Notes under the pieces: model-generated | Seen by the model: the letters and a program-made list of their open reading frames with translations, nothing else | Told to the model about the DNA's origin: nothing | Databases searched by the model: none | In this document: positions 1 through 7,500 of the stretch, piece by piece | How positions within the stretch are numbered: the stretch's first letter is position 1 | How the letters are laid out: the number at the start of each line of letters is the position of its first letter | Program-made: the position numbers and the translations under genes | NCBI GenBank assembly: GCA_963693635.1 | Contig: CAVOBC010000194.1 | Span: 1 to 8,705 of the forward strand | Length of the DNA: 8,705 nt | Direction: 5' to 3' | Source: CAVOBC01 sp963693635 | GTDB taxonomy: Bacteria > Pseudomonadota > Gammaproteobacteria > Pseudomonadales > Azotimanducaceae

Positions 1-566
1 AGCATGAAACTGATACCCTCGTGTTTCGGCGCATCGCGGTCGGTGCGCACGAGAATGAACATCCAATCCGCGTTCTGCGCGCCCGACGTCCAGATCTTAG
101 AGCCATTAATGTTGTAGTGATCGCCGTCGAGGACCGCATGCGTCTGCAGACTCGCAAGGTCCGAGCCGGCACCGGGTTCACTGTAGCCCTGGCACCACTC
201 CACTTCGGCCCGTGCGATGCGCGGCAGGTGCCGCTGCTTTTGCTCTTCCGTGCCGAACTCAAGCAGGGTCGGCCCGATCATGGATGTACCAAAACCGGAC
301 AAAGGCGGGCGGGCACGAATGCGCCCCATTTCCTCGACCAGGATCATGTACTCGGCGGTGCTGAGTCCGCCACCGCCATACTCTTTGGGCCAACTGGGCA
401 CGGTCCAGCCCTTTTCTGCCATCCGCTCCACCCACAACCGCGTATCCGGATCCCGAATCTCGATCTTCGTGCTGCCGTTATAGACTTCACCCGGACCCCG
501 AGCGCCGGGCGGACAGTTTTCTTCGAGCCAGGCTCGGGTTTCAAGTCGAAAGTCGTCTTGGGACAT
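1..566 (-). CDS. Acyl-CoA dehydrogenase family protein, N-terminal part (cut by window edge)
   Basis: This is a flavoenzyme of the acyl-CoA dehydrogenase superfamily, which oxidises an acyl-CoA to the 2,3-enoyl-CoA using FAD, usually in fatty-acid or side-chain beta-oxidation in the cytoplasm. Only the first 188 residues are visible; a full protein is normally about 380-400. The visible part covers the N-terminal helical domain and the start of the middle beta domain. The diagnostic stretch WCQGYSEPGAGSDLA (about residues 126-140) is the FAD/substrate-contacting signature, followed by NGSKIWTSGAQNADW and FILVRTD, all typical of the family. Reading from ATG at 566 is supported by an in-frame TGA only two codons upstream (573-575). 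The ribosome binding site is weak. The gene is divergent from the lipoprotein gene. The catalytic glutamate, usually in the C-terminal domain, is outside the window, so substrate chain type (fatty acid, steroid side chain or other) cannot be assigned. Confidence 0.93.
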   Translation of the reverse strand, partial: MSQDDFRLETRAWLEENCPPGARGPGEVYNGSTKIEIRDPDTRLWVERMAEKGWTVPSWPKEYGGGGLSTAEYMILVEEMGRIRARPPLSGFGTSMIGPTLLEFGTEEQKQRHLPRIARAEVEWCQGYSEPGAGSDLASLQTHAVLDGDHYNINGSKIWTSGAQNADWMFILVRTDRDAPKHEGISFM

Positions 567-594
567 GGAGCGTCATCTCAGGTTGGGATTCACG

Positions 595-609
595 GCGGTA
601 TAGTACCGC
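595..609. promoter_or_regulatory. Perfect inverted repeat in divergent intergenic region (possible operator)
   Basis: GCGGTA-TAG-TACCGC is a perfect 6-bp inverted repeat around a 3-bp centre. It lies 29 bp upstream of the acyl-CoA dehydrogenase start and 118 bp upstream of the lipoprotein start. This position suits a repressor or activator site acting on the dehydrogenase gene, but no convincing -35/-10 pair could be placed. It could also be a chance palindrome or a small RNA hairpin. Confidence 0.3.
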
Positions 610-665
610 ATAGGCGGCCGTGCTCGATGGGCCGACCGTTGCCAGGCCCGCCAGATTCTGCCTCT

Positions 666-714
666 ACTGACCGCCCGCAACTATTGACCCCCGCAACCAT
701 TTACCGCCCCAACC
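666..714 (+). repeat. Three-unit degenerate tandem repeat (16-17 bp) before the lipoprotein RBS
   Basis: Three consecutive units are readable: ACTGACCGCCCGCAACT (666-682), ATTGACCCCCGCAACC (683-698) and ATTTACCGCCCCAACC (699-714). Units 2 and 3 differ at 3 of 16 positions. Unit 1 differs from unit 2 by one inserted base and two substitutions. The array ends exactly where the AAGGA ribosome binding site begins (715-719). It is C/A-rich and G-poor on the coding strand. Function is unknown; a tandem regulator site or an unstructured mRNA leader is possible. Confidence 0.6.
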
Positions 715-727
715 AAGGATCCTGCAC

Positions 728-2329
728 ATGACCCGGCTTCTGTCTTTGTGTCTGCCTCTCATCTTCATCGGTGGATGCGTTACTGCGCCGCCCGTCACCG
801 AGAAGGTCGCCGCTGCGGCCGAGCCGCAATACCTGTCACCGATCGGGCACGTCCCCGAAGCACTCGGGCCATTGACCTGGCCCGTAACGACATCGTCTAC
901 CCTCGCTCAACAGCTATTCGATCAGGGCATGCAACTGCGGTGGAGTTACAACGTCAATGAAGCGTCGCGATCAATGGCGTCGGCGCGGCGCGCAGATCCT
1001 GATTGCGCCATATGTTATTGGGGCGAGGCCTTTGCGCTCGGCTCGTTCCTGAACGGTGCGATGAGTGCTGAAAAAGCCGCGCACGCGCACACGGCAATCG
1101 AAAATGCCGCCCGACTTGCGCACCTCGGCACATCCGTCGAGCAGGACCTGATTGCCGCCGCCCGCGTGCGCTATCCCGCGAGCTACGACCCGGCCGGGCG
1201 CCGCGCTGTTGATCAGGCGTTTGCCGACGCGATGGCAGCCGTCCACGCCAAACACCCCACCCACGCCCAGGTCGCTGTGGTCTATGCCGTCGCGCTCTTC
1301 TTGCTGGAAGACCGAGCCGGCTATCGCGACGTCAACGACCCGGACGTCAAACGTCTGCACAAGGTGCTGACCGACGTGCTTGACCACGATGTTAAGCACA
1401 CCGGTGCCTGCCATCTGTTCATCCATGCGACAGAATCCAGCCAGCACCCCGAGTGGGCTTTGCCATGCGCTGAGTTTCTGGGCCAGTCAGTGCCAATCGC
1501 AAGCCACATCCAGCACATGCCATCACACACCTGGAACGAGGTCGGCCTGTGGGGACGATCCGTACGCGCGAACATTTCTGCCCAGCACTCTGATCTCAGG
1601 GCAACCGAACTCGGCGCCGGCTTCTCCTACGGCGAGTCGCACAACCTGCACATGTTGCTCTATGCCGCCTCATACGACGGGCAGGGGGCCGTCGCGACCC
1701 AGGCCGGCAAGGATTACCGCAAGGTGACCGGGAACGCCATGTACGAGGCGCTGACACTTTTGCGCTTCGGCCGCTTTGACGAGGTCGTACTGCTGAACGA
1801 CCAGCCAGAGAATCCGGTTTTCGCGGCGCTCTGGACGTTCGCGAAGGGGTACGCCAGCCTTCGGAGTGGCAACCCGGGCCCCGCCAATACCGCTCGCGAC
1901 GAACTGCTCGCCTTTGCCGCAGAAACCGATCTGAGCTTTCGCTACAGTCAGCCTGCGGCCCCGGTTGTCGGCACGGTCGCCCATATTCTTGAGGGCGAGA
2001 TTCGCTGGCATGACGGTGATTTAACCGGCGCAATTGACTCGTTCGAGGCCGCTGTCGAGCGCGAGGATGCGATGGGCTACGCAGAACCCGAAGCGCTGCC
2101 GTTCGCTGCACGTCACTGGCTCGGTGCCGCGTTGCACGCTGCCGGCGATTACGCGGCGGCCGAGCAGACGTATCGCGACGAACTCGACGATCATCCGCAC
2201 AATGGCTGGTCGCTCCGTGGCCTGACGACAGCCGTCGCCGCGCAGCACCGCACCGACCCGGCGGCGGACGACGACCTCGCGAAGAGTTGGCAGCGGTCAG
2301 ACATCTTCATTACCACGTCGAAATTCTGA
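728..2329 (+). CDS. TPR-like repeat lipoprotein of unknown function
   Basis: This is a 533-residue predicted lipoprotein. A short hydrophobic signal segment (residues 4-15) ends in a lipobox, IGGC, with the acylated cysteine at 17, so the mature protein should be anchored to a membrane facing the periplasm. The body resembles a widespread bacterial family annotated only as tetratricopeptide-repeat proteins. Its hallmarks here are LFDQGMQL near 63-70, PDCAICYWGEAFALG at 91-105, a histidine-rich core (H224, H229, H233, H240, H260, H263, H267, H287, H305, H308) including HIQHMPSHTW, and a C-terminal repeat with LGAALHAAGDYAAAE and HNGWSLRGL (465-499). Start choice is firm: AAGGA at 715-719 sits 8 nt before ATG, and the lipobox follows directly. 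It is co-directional with the GST-like gene 148 bp downstream. The length is normal for the family and no break is seen. No enzymatic function is known to me; the histidines may bind metal, which is inference. Confidence 0.9.
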   Translation: MTRLLSLCLPLIFIGGCVTAPPVTEKVAAAAEPQYLSPIGHVPEALGPLTWPVTTSSTLAQQLFDQGMQLRWSYNVNEASRSMASARRADPDCAICYWGEAFALGSFLNGAMSAEKAAHAHTAIENAARLAHLGTSVEQDLIAAARVRYPASYDPAGRRAVDQAFADAMAAVHAKHPTHAQVAVVYAVALFLLEDRAGYRDVNDPDVKRLHKVLTDVLDHDVKHTGACHLFIHATESSQHPEWALPCAEFLGQSVPIASHIQHMPSHTWNEVGLWGRSVRANISAQHSDLRATELGAGFSYGESHNLHMLLYAASYDGQGAVATQAGKDYRKVTGNAMYEALTLLRFGRFDEVVLLNDQPENPVFAALWTFAKGYASLRSGNPGPANTARDELLAFAAETDLSFRYSQPAAPVVGTVAHILEGEIRWHDGDLTGAIDSFEAAVEREDAMGYAEPEALPFAARHWLGAALHAAGDYAAAEQTYRDELDDHPHNGWSLRGLTTAVAAQHRTDPAADDDLAKSWQRSDIFITTSKF

Positions 2330-2409
2330 GCGACTGATACCCAGACAGAACTTCTGCGCTGCCTGCCCATGCAATAATCCGGTTCAATCAGGACCCGCTC
2401 CGACCAACG

Positions 2410-2460
2410 ACCAGATCTTCAACCAGATCACTTAACAAAATCATGCAACAAGATCACTGC
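2410..2460 (+). repeat. Four-unit degenerate tandem repeat (12-13 bp) before the GST-like gene
   Basis: Four adjacent units can be aligned: ACCAGATCTTCA (2410-2421), ACCAGATCACTTA (2422-2434), ACAAAATCATGCA (2435-2447) and ACAAGATCACTGC (2448-2460). The shared core is AC-A-A-ATC. The array lies in the 148-bp gap after the lipoprotein gene and ends 7 nt before the GAGGA ribosome binding site. It is A/C-rich and G-poor. It may be a tandem regulator site or a leader feature; chance similarity in an A/C-rich stretch cannot be excluded. Confidence 0.45.
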
Positions 2461-2477
2461 ACCGAACGAGGACATCC

Positions 2478-3089
2478 ATGCTCAAGCTGCACTTCGCACC
2501 GAACTCCCGCGCCGGACGCATCGTCTGGCTGCTCGAAGAACTCGGACTGCCCTATGACATCAACAAGATGGCCTTTCACCCGAAAGACCTGAAGTCCGAT
2601 GAACATCGCGCGCGCCACCCGCTCGGTCGTGTGCCGGTACTGGATGACGGCGACATCAGCATCTACGAGTCGGGTGCCATCGTTGAGTACGTTCTTGCCC
2701 GGCACAAGAACGGCGGCCTGAAGCCCGACGTGGACGCAGACACCTATCCCGAGTTCCTGCAGTGGTTTCACTATTGCGAGGGCATGGTGATGCCTCCCGT
2801 CAACACGATTGTGGTCCAAACCATTCTGCTGCCGCCCGAGCGGCGGGACGAGACGGCCCTCGGCCAAGCCCAGCGGTTGCTCGCAAAAGCGCTTTCGCCC
2901 GTGGACGAGGCACTCGCCGGTCGCGACTACCTGATCGGTGATTTCTCAGCCGCAGACATCATGCTCGGACACGCCTGTTTTATGAGCAACCGCCTGGGTT
3001 GCGTGCCCGACGAGATGGCGAATCTGAAGGGCTACGTCGGGCGGGTCACCGCGCGGCCTGCCTTCCAAACTGCGATCAACATGTCCTGA
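2478..3089 (+). CDS. Glutathione S-transferase family protein
   Basis: This is a 203-residue soluble protein with the usual GST length and two-domain layout. An N-terminal thioredoxin-like domain (about 1-78) is followed by an all-helical C-terminal domain. Visible hallmarks are APNSRAGRIVWLLEELGL (7-24, with S10 as the likely thiol-activating residue), the cis-proline in GRVPVLDDGD (P53), the glutathione gamma-glutamyl-binding pair E64-S65 in YESGAIVEY, and the C-terminal N-capping box FSAADIMLG (156-164, S157 and D160). Members conjugate glutathione to electrophiles or act in peroxide or isomerase reactions; substrate cannot be told from sequence. The start is well supported by GAGGA at 2468-2472, 5 nt before ATG. 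It sits between the lipoprotein and the MFS gene with sizeable gaps on both sides, so co-transcription is uncertain. Confidence 0.93.
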   Translation: MLKLHFAPNSRAGRIVWLLEELGLPYDINKMAFHPKDLKSDEHRARHPLGRVPVLDDGDISIYESGAIVEYVLARHKNGGLKPDVDADTYPEFLQWFHYCEGMVMPPVNTIVVQTILLPPERRDETALGQAQRLLAKALSPVDEALAGRDYLIGDFSAADIMLGHACFMSNRLGCVPDEMANLKGYVGRVTARPAFQTAINMS

Positions 3090-3109
3090 TCAGATAGCTC
3101 GTTCCTGTC

Positions 3110-3126
3110 CCAGAACTCCGTTCTGG
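3110..3126 (+). terminator. Hairpin 21 bp after GST-like gene, no T-tract
   Basis: CCAGAAC-TCC-GTTCTGG is a perfect 7-bp stem with a 3-nt loop, placed just after the GST stop codon (3087-3089). No run of T follows, so it is not a classical intrinsic terminator. It may stabilise the 3' end of the transcript or assist factor-dependent termination. Confidence 0.35.
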
Positions 3127-3152
3127 AGCGGGCACTGGCTCGCTTCCTCAAA

Positions 3153-3176
3153 CGGCGCCTCGCCGAAGGGGCGCCG
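3153..3176 (+). terminator. Second GC-rich hairpin between GST-like and MFS genes
   Basis: CGGCGCC (3153-3159) pairs with GGCGCCG (3170-3176). Inside the loop, CC (3163-3164) can pair with GG (3168-3169) around a GAA triplet. The structure is strong in GC, but the following bases (GAATTCAAAG) give no T-tract. With the hairpin at 3110-3126 it may form a paired transcript boundary. The rest of the 186-bp gap up to 3275 shows no gene. Confidence 0.35.
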
Positions 3177-3275
3177 AATTCAAAGCGCGCGCACTCGCCG
3201 GTCCCTGTTCCGGGTATCTGCCACTGCCATTTGCCTGCAACACCTCGCGCTCACAGTCACGCAATCGGTTTACCC

Positions 3276-4508
3276 ATGAAACGCTACGTGCAGCTCTCGA
3301 TTCTGGTCATTGCGGGTGGCGCCATCTATCCGCTCGTATATTTGCGCCAGAACTTTGAACTCTCCATCCTCGATGCCTTTGGCATCACAATTTCAGAACT
3401 CAGTGACTGCTACGCCCTGCTCGGCGTCATCTTCGTCGCAACCTATTTGCCATCAGGCTGGCTCACGGATCGCGTTTCACCGCGAACGCTGATCGCATTC
3501 TCCCTCGCCGGCGCAGGCGCGACAGGACTTTGGTTTGCGACATTCCCGGAACTCGCAAGCCTGCGCGTGATCTTCATGCTGTGGGGCATCACCACGGGTC
3601 TGACGTTCTGGTCCGCACTCATCAAGGCCGTTGCGGTCCTCGGCGAAGCGCATGAACAGGGCCGCTTTTTCGGTGTGCTCGAAGGCGGACGCGGACTCGT
3701 TGAAGCGGCGCTCGCCTCCGTTGCCCTCGCGATTTTCGCGCTGTGCCTCGAGGACAAGGCAGGCGATCTGCAAGTTCCACTAGGGCGCGTCATCTACTTC
3801 TACGTCGGCGCCATGCTCACCACGGCCCCCATCGTGTTCTTTGCCCTGCGGGACAACCATAACGCCGACAGCACGACCCGCTCGTTGCCGCGAGGTGCCT
3901 GGCAAGACTTCTTACACCTGTTCGCGAAGCGCCAACTCTGGCTCGCGGCGTTCTGCATCCTGTGCGGCTATCAACTCTTCTGGGCGAGTTACTCGTTTTC
4001 GGCCTACCTGCAGCAAGTCCATGGCATGACGGCCGTCACCGTCGGCATCATCACCGTCGCCCGTCTCTGGACCCGTCCCCTCGGCGCGCTTGCCAGCGGT
4101 TGGCTGGGCGATGCCCTGCAACGCGAACGCGTGCTCGCCGCGCTGCTCGTCAGCGCGTCGCTATCCCTCGCAGGCGTACTGCTCCTGCCTGCCGGAGCCG
4201 GCATACCGCTTACGCTCAGCATCGTTCTGTTGACGGGTCTCTTGACGTTCGGGGTGCGGGGCATTTACTGGGCAACGCTTGAAACCTGCGATGTCCCCGC
4301 CCGCAGCAAGGGGCTCGCGATCGGCGTTATCTCGCTCATTGCATACCTGCCGGATATCTACCTACCATTGATCAATGGGGCATTACTCACCCGCTTTCCA
4401 GGCAACACTGGCTACGCCATTTACTTCAGCGGCCTTGCACTCTTTGGCCTGCTCGGTGCAACCGCCGCCTGGCGTCTCAGCACGAACAATGCAAACGTCC
4501 GCCGCTAA
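3276..4508 (+). CDS. Major facilitator superfamily (MFS) transporter
   Basis: This is a 410-residue inner-membrane protein with about 12 hydrophobic segments, the normal MFS size. MFS motif A appears after the second helix as GWLTDRVSPRT (61-71), with a degenerate repeat after helix 8 as SGWLGDALQRERV (274-286), as expected from the two-fold repeat of the fold. A hydrophilic loop around 192-220 separates the halves. The stretch EQGRFFGVLEGGRGLVEA (127-144) resembles organic-anion MFS carriers of the YihN/GlpT-like kind. That is a recollection, not a search, and the substrate is unknown. The start is uncertain: ATG at 3276 gives a standard N-terminus running straight into helix 1, while an in-frame TTG at 3231 would add 15 non-membrane residues. 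Neither has a good ribosome binding site. It converges with the cusA-like gene 56 bp downstream. Confidence 0.9.
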   Translation: MKRYVQLSILVIAGGAIYPLVYLRQNFELSILDAFGITISELSDCYALLGVIFVATYLPSGWLTDRVSPRTLIAFSLAGAGATGLWFATFPELASLRVIFMLWGITTGLTFWSALIKAVAVLGEAHEQGRFFGVLEGGRGLVEAALASVALAIFALCLEDKAGDLQVPLGRVIYFYVGAMLTTAPIVFFALRDNHNADSTTRSLPRGAWQDFLHLFAKRQLWLAAFCILCGYQLFWASYSFSAYLQQVHGMTAVTVGIITVARLWTRPLGALASGWLGDALQRERVLAALLVSASLSLAGVLLLPAGAGIPLTLSIVLLTGLLTFGVRGIYWATLETCDVPARSKGLAIGVISLIAYLPDIYLPLINGALLTRFPGNTGYAIYFSGLALFGLLGATAAWRLSTNNANVRR

Positions 4509-4564
4509 ACCCGAATTTAGTACCAGTGTGACCCGTTGAAAGACAACGATCAGCGATCATCCAT

Positions 4565-7500
4565 TTAGCCGTCGTACACCTCGCGACCTCGCCAAAAGGC
4601 GAAAAGAGCGGGAATTACAATCAATACCAGCAATAGTGCCGAGCCCACGCCGCCCAACATGGGCGCTGCGATGCGCTTCATGACATCCGCACCACTGCCG
4701 CTGCTTAGCATGAGCGGAATCAGACCAATCAGGAGAGTCAACGACGTCATGAGCATGGGCCGAATGCGTTGACTGGCACCCTCTGCAATTGTGTCGATCA
4801 GATCCGCGTAGTTTTCTAGCGAATCGTCCCTGATGTGGCCGCGCCACGCCAGATCCAGATACAACATCATCAACAAGCCCAGTTCGACCGCCAAACCGGC
4901 GACCGCAATCATGCCCACCGCAACCGCGACACTGAGATTGTAATCGAGCGCTGCCAATAGCCAGATGCTGCCGATCGCAGAGAACGGCAATGCCATCATG
5001 ACAATCAAGGTTTCCGCCAGCGACTTGCGGTGCATGTAGAGCATGATGAAGATTACGAGGATCGTTAGCGGTACCAGCATGGCGAGGCGGTCCCTGGCGC
5101 GCTCGAAGTAAGTGAATTGTCCCGCCCAGGCCAGCCGATAACCTGTCGGAATCTCAACGCTCTCAGCGACGACCTGGCGCGCCGAGTCAACGTAGTCCGC
5201 GATACCGATCTCATCGTCCACATCAACAAACACAAAACTGACCAGTTGCCCGTCTTCGTTACGCAGTGCTGGCGGACCGGTACGAAACACGATCTCGGCC
5301 ACTTGTGTTATCGGAATCTGTGCACCCGTGGACGTGGTCACAAAGACCCGCTCCAGTGCCTCGAGGTTGTCGCGGTACTCTCGGGCATAACGTACAAGGA
5401 TGCCGTAGCGTTCGCGCCCTTCGACCGTCTCACCCACGTTGACGCCGCCCATGGCGGCCTCGATCACCGACTGCACGTCGCCAACGTTCAGACCAAAGCG
5501 GGCCGCGGCCGCACGATCAATGTCAAAGTCAAGAAAGTAGCCGCCGGTGGCGCGCTCGGCGAAGGCACTACGCGTATGCGGTGCAGTGCGTTCGTCAGCC
5601 TGCAGCGCACGCTCGATGGCGATCGCCGTTTGCTCGATGATGGCGAGGTCCGGCCCGAAGACCTTGATCCCCAGTGTCGAGCGGATGCCAGTAGCCAGCA
5701 TTTCTGTGCGGGTCTGAATCGGCATCCACCAGACGTTCGGCATACCGGGAAAACGCATCGCGCTGTCCATCTCACCGATGAGTTTGTCCCACGTCATACC
5801 ATCGCGCCACGCGCTTTCGGGCTTTAGCATGATATTGGCTTCGATCATCGAGAGCGGTGCCGGATCGGTCGGGCTGCTGCTGCGTCCGACTTTGCCGAAC
5901 ACGCGTTCGACTTCGGGAAATTTCTTCAGCTCCCGATCCATGGTCTGCAGAACTCGGGTTGCCTCTTCGATGGAAATGCCCGGCAACGTTGTCGGCATGT
6001 AAAGCAGACTCCCTTCATTGAGTGGCGGCATAAACTCGTTGCCGAGACTTCGATACACGGGCACCGTTGCGACCACTGCCAGCAATGCCGCAATGACCAC
6101 CGGCCAACGCCAACGCACCGCGAGGCGCACGAGCGGTGCATAGCCGGCTACCAGGCTTCGGTTGAGCCAACTGTCCTCGCCACGGATTCGTCCCCGAATC
6201 AGCAACACGGCGAGCGCCGGAATTAACGTTACCGACAACAGTGCTGCAAAAAACATGGAATAGGTCTTGGTAAACGCCAGCGGCTTGAACAAACGGCCTT
6301 CGGTACCTTCCAGTGCAAACACCGGCACGAACGAAACGGTGATGATGAGCAGTGAAAAGAAGATACTGGGTCCCACTTCCTGCATCGCCGCAATCACGAC
6401 CCGAATGCGCGCTTCCCCTGTCAGCGGGTCGCCGTGTAGCCGTCTGTGCACGTTATCGATGATGACGATCGCCGCATCGACCATCGCGCCAATCGCCACA
6501 GCAATCCCGCCGAGCGACATGATATTCGCCGTTAGACCTTGATAGAACATCGGAATAAACGACAGCAGGATCGCGATGGGCAGCGTCATAATCGCTACCA
6601 ACGCCGAGCGCACATGGAGCAAGAAGACGCCAATCACCAGGGCGACGATCAGCATTTCCTCGATCAGGATATTCCGTAGCGTGTCGATCGCTCGATCGAT
6701 CAGGCTCGAACGGTCATACACCGGCACAATCTCCACACCGGTCGGCAGACCGCGTTTGAGTTCCTCGATGCGGACTTTCACGCGGTCAATGACTGCCAGC
6801 GCATTCTCGCCATAGCGCATGATGACGATGCCGCCAACGGTAATGCCTTCGCCGTCAAGATCCGCCTGGCCACGTTGTAACGCGGGCCCCAGGCTGACGG
6901 TGGCCACATCGGCGACACGCACCGGAATCCCCCGGTCGCCAAGGCCAATCACGACTTCTTCCAGATCCGCAATTGAGGTCACGTAGCCCCGGCCACGAAT
7001 GAACTGTTCGTGACCGGCGATTTCCAGCACTCGCCCCCCGACATCATTGTTTGAGTCACGCACGGCTGCGGTCACTTTTCGCAACGGTATTTTGTAGGAA
7101 GCAAGCTTATTGGGATCGATGTTAATTTGGTATTCCTTGACGAAACCACCCACAGCCGCAACCTCCGCCACACCCTCAACCGACTCCAATGCATAGCGCA
7201 GATTGAAATCCTGAAACGCGCGCAAGTCTGCGAGACTTTGCTGACCGGTTTTGTCGACCAGCGCGTATTGATAAACCCACCCGACGCCAGTCGCGTCCGG
7301 ACCCAGGGTGGGTCGGACACTGTCCGGGAGTTTGGGGGCGGCTGAATTCAAATACTCCAGCACCCGCGAACGCGCCCAATACATATCGGTGCCGTCTTCG
7401 AAAATGACGTAGACAAACGACAGGCCCATGAAACTCTGCCCGCGAACAAACCGGACGTCCGGTGCTGCCAATAAGGTTGTCGTGAGCGGATAGGTGATCT

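Noticed and set aside
684..712. TTGACC as a possible -35 element for the lipoprotein gene
   Set aside because: No -10-like hexamer appears at a 16-18 bp spacing (the position reads CCCCAA), and the hexamer is part of the tandem repeat unit.
21..731. A 236-codon plus-strand open frame across the left end
   Set aside because: It is antisense to a clear acyl-CoA dehydrogenase reading frame with family motifs, and its own translation is Arg/Pro/His-rich with no recognisable domain. It is a high-GC shadow frame.
1596..2111. A 171-codon minus-strand open frame inside the lipoprotein gene
   Set aside because: Its translation is very rich in Arg and Ser, without domain features, and lies wholly opposite a well-supported gene. 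It is a compositional artefact.
2345..2355. CAGAA-C-TTCTG palindrome after the lipoprotein stop as a terminator
   Set aside because: The loop would be a single base, which cannot form a stable RNA hairpin, and no T-tract follows.
4509..4564. A bidirectional terminator between the convergent MFS and cusA genes
   Set aside because: The 56-bp gap offers only a 4-bp GATC-AGC-GATC pairing with no clear T-tract on either strand, which is too weak to call.
5117..5827. A 236-codon plus-strand open frame opposite cusA
   Set aside because: It is antisense to conserved CusA sequence that includes M673; no ribosome binding site or recognisable motif supports it.
6681..6706. Cluster of GATC/CGATCG sites
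   Set aside because: It lies within conserved cusA coding sequence and follows from Asp/Arg/Ile codons (RSSLIDRAIDT). No origin or methylation function need be invoked.
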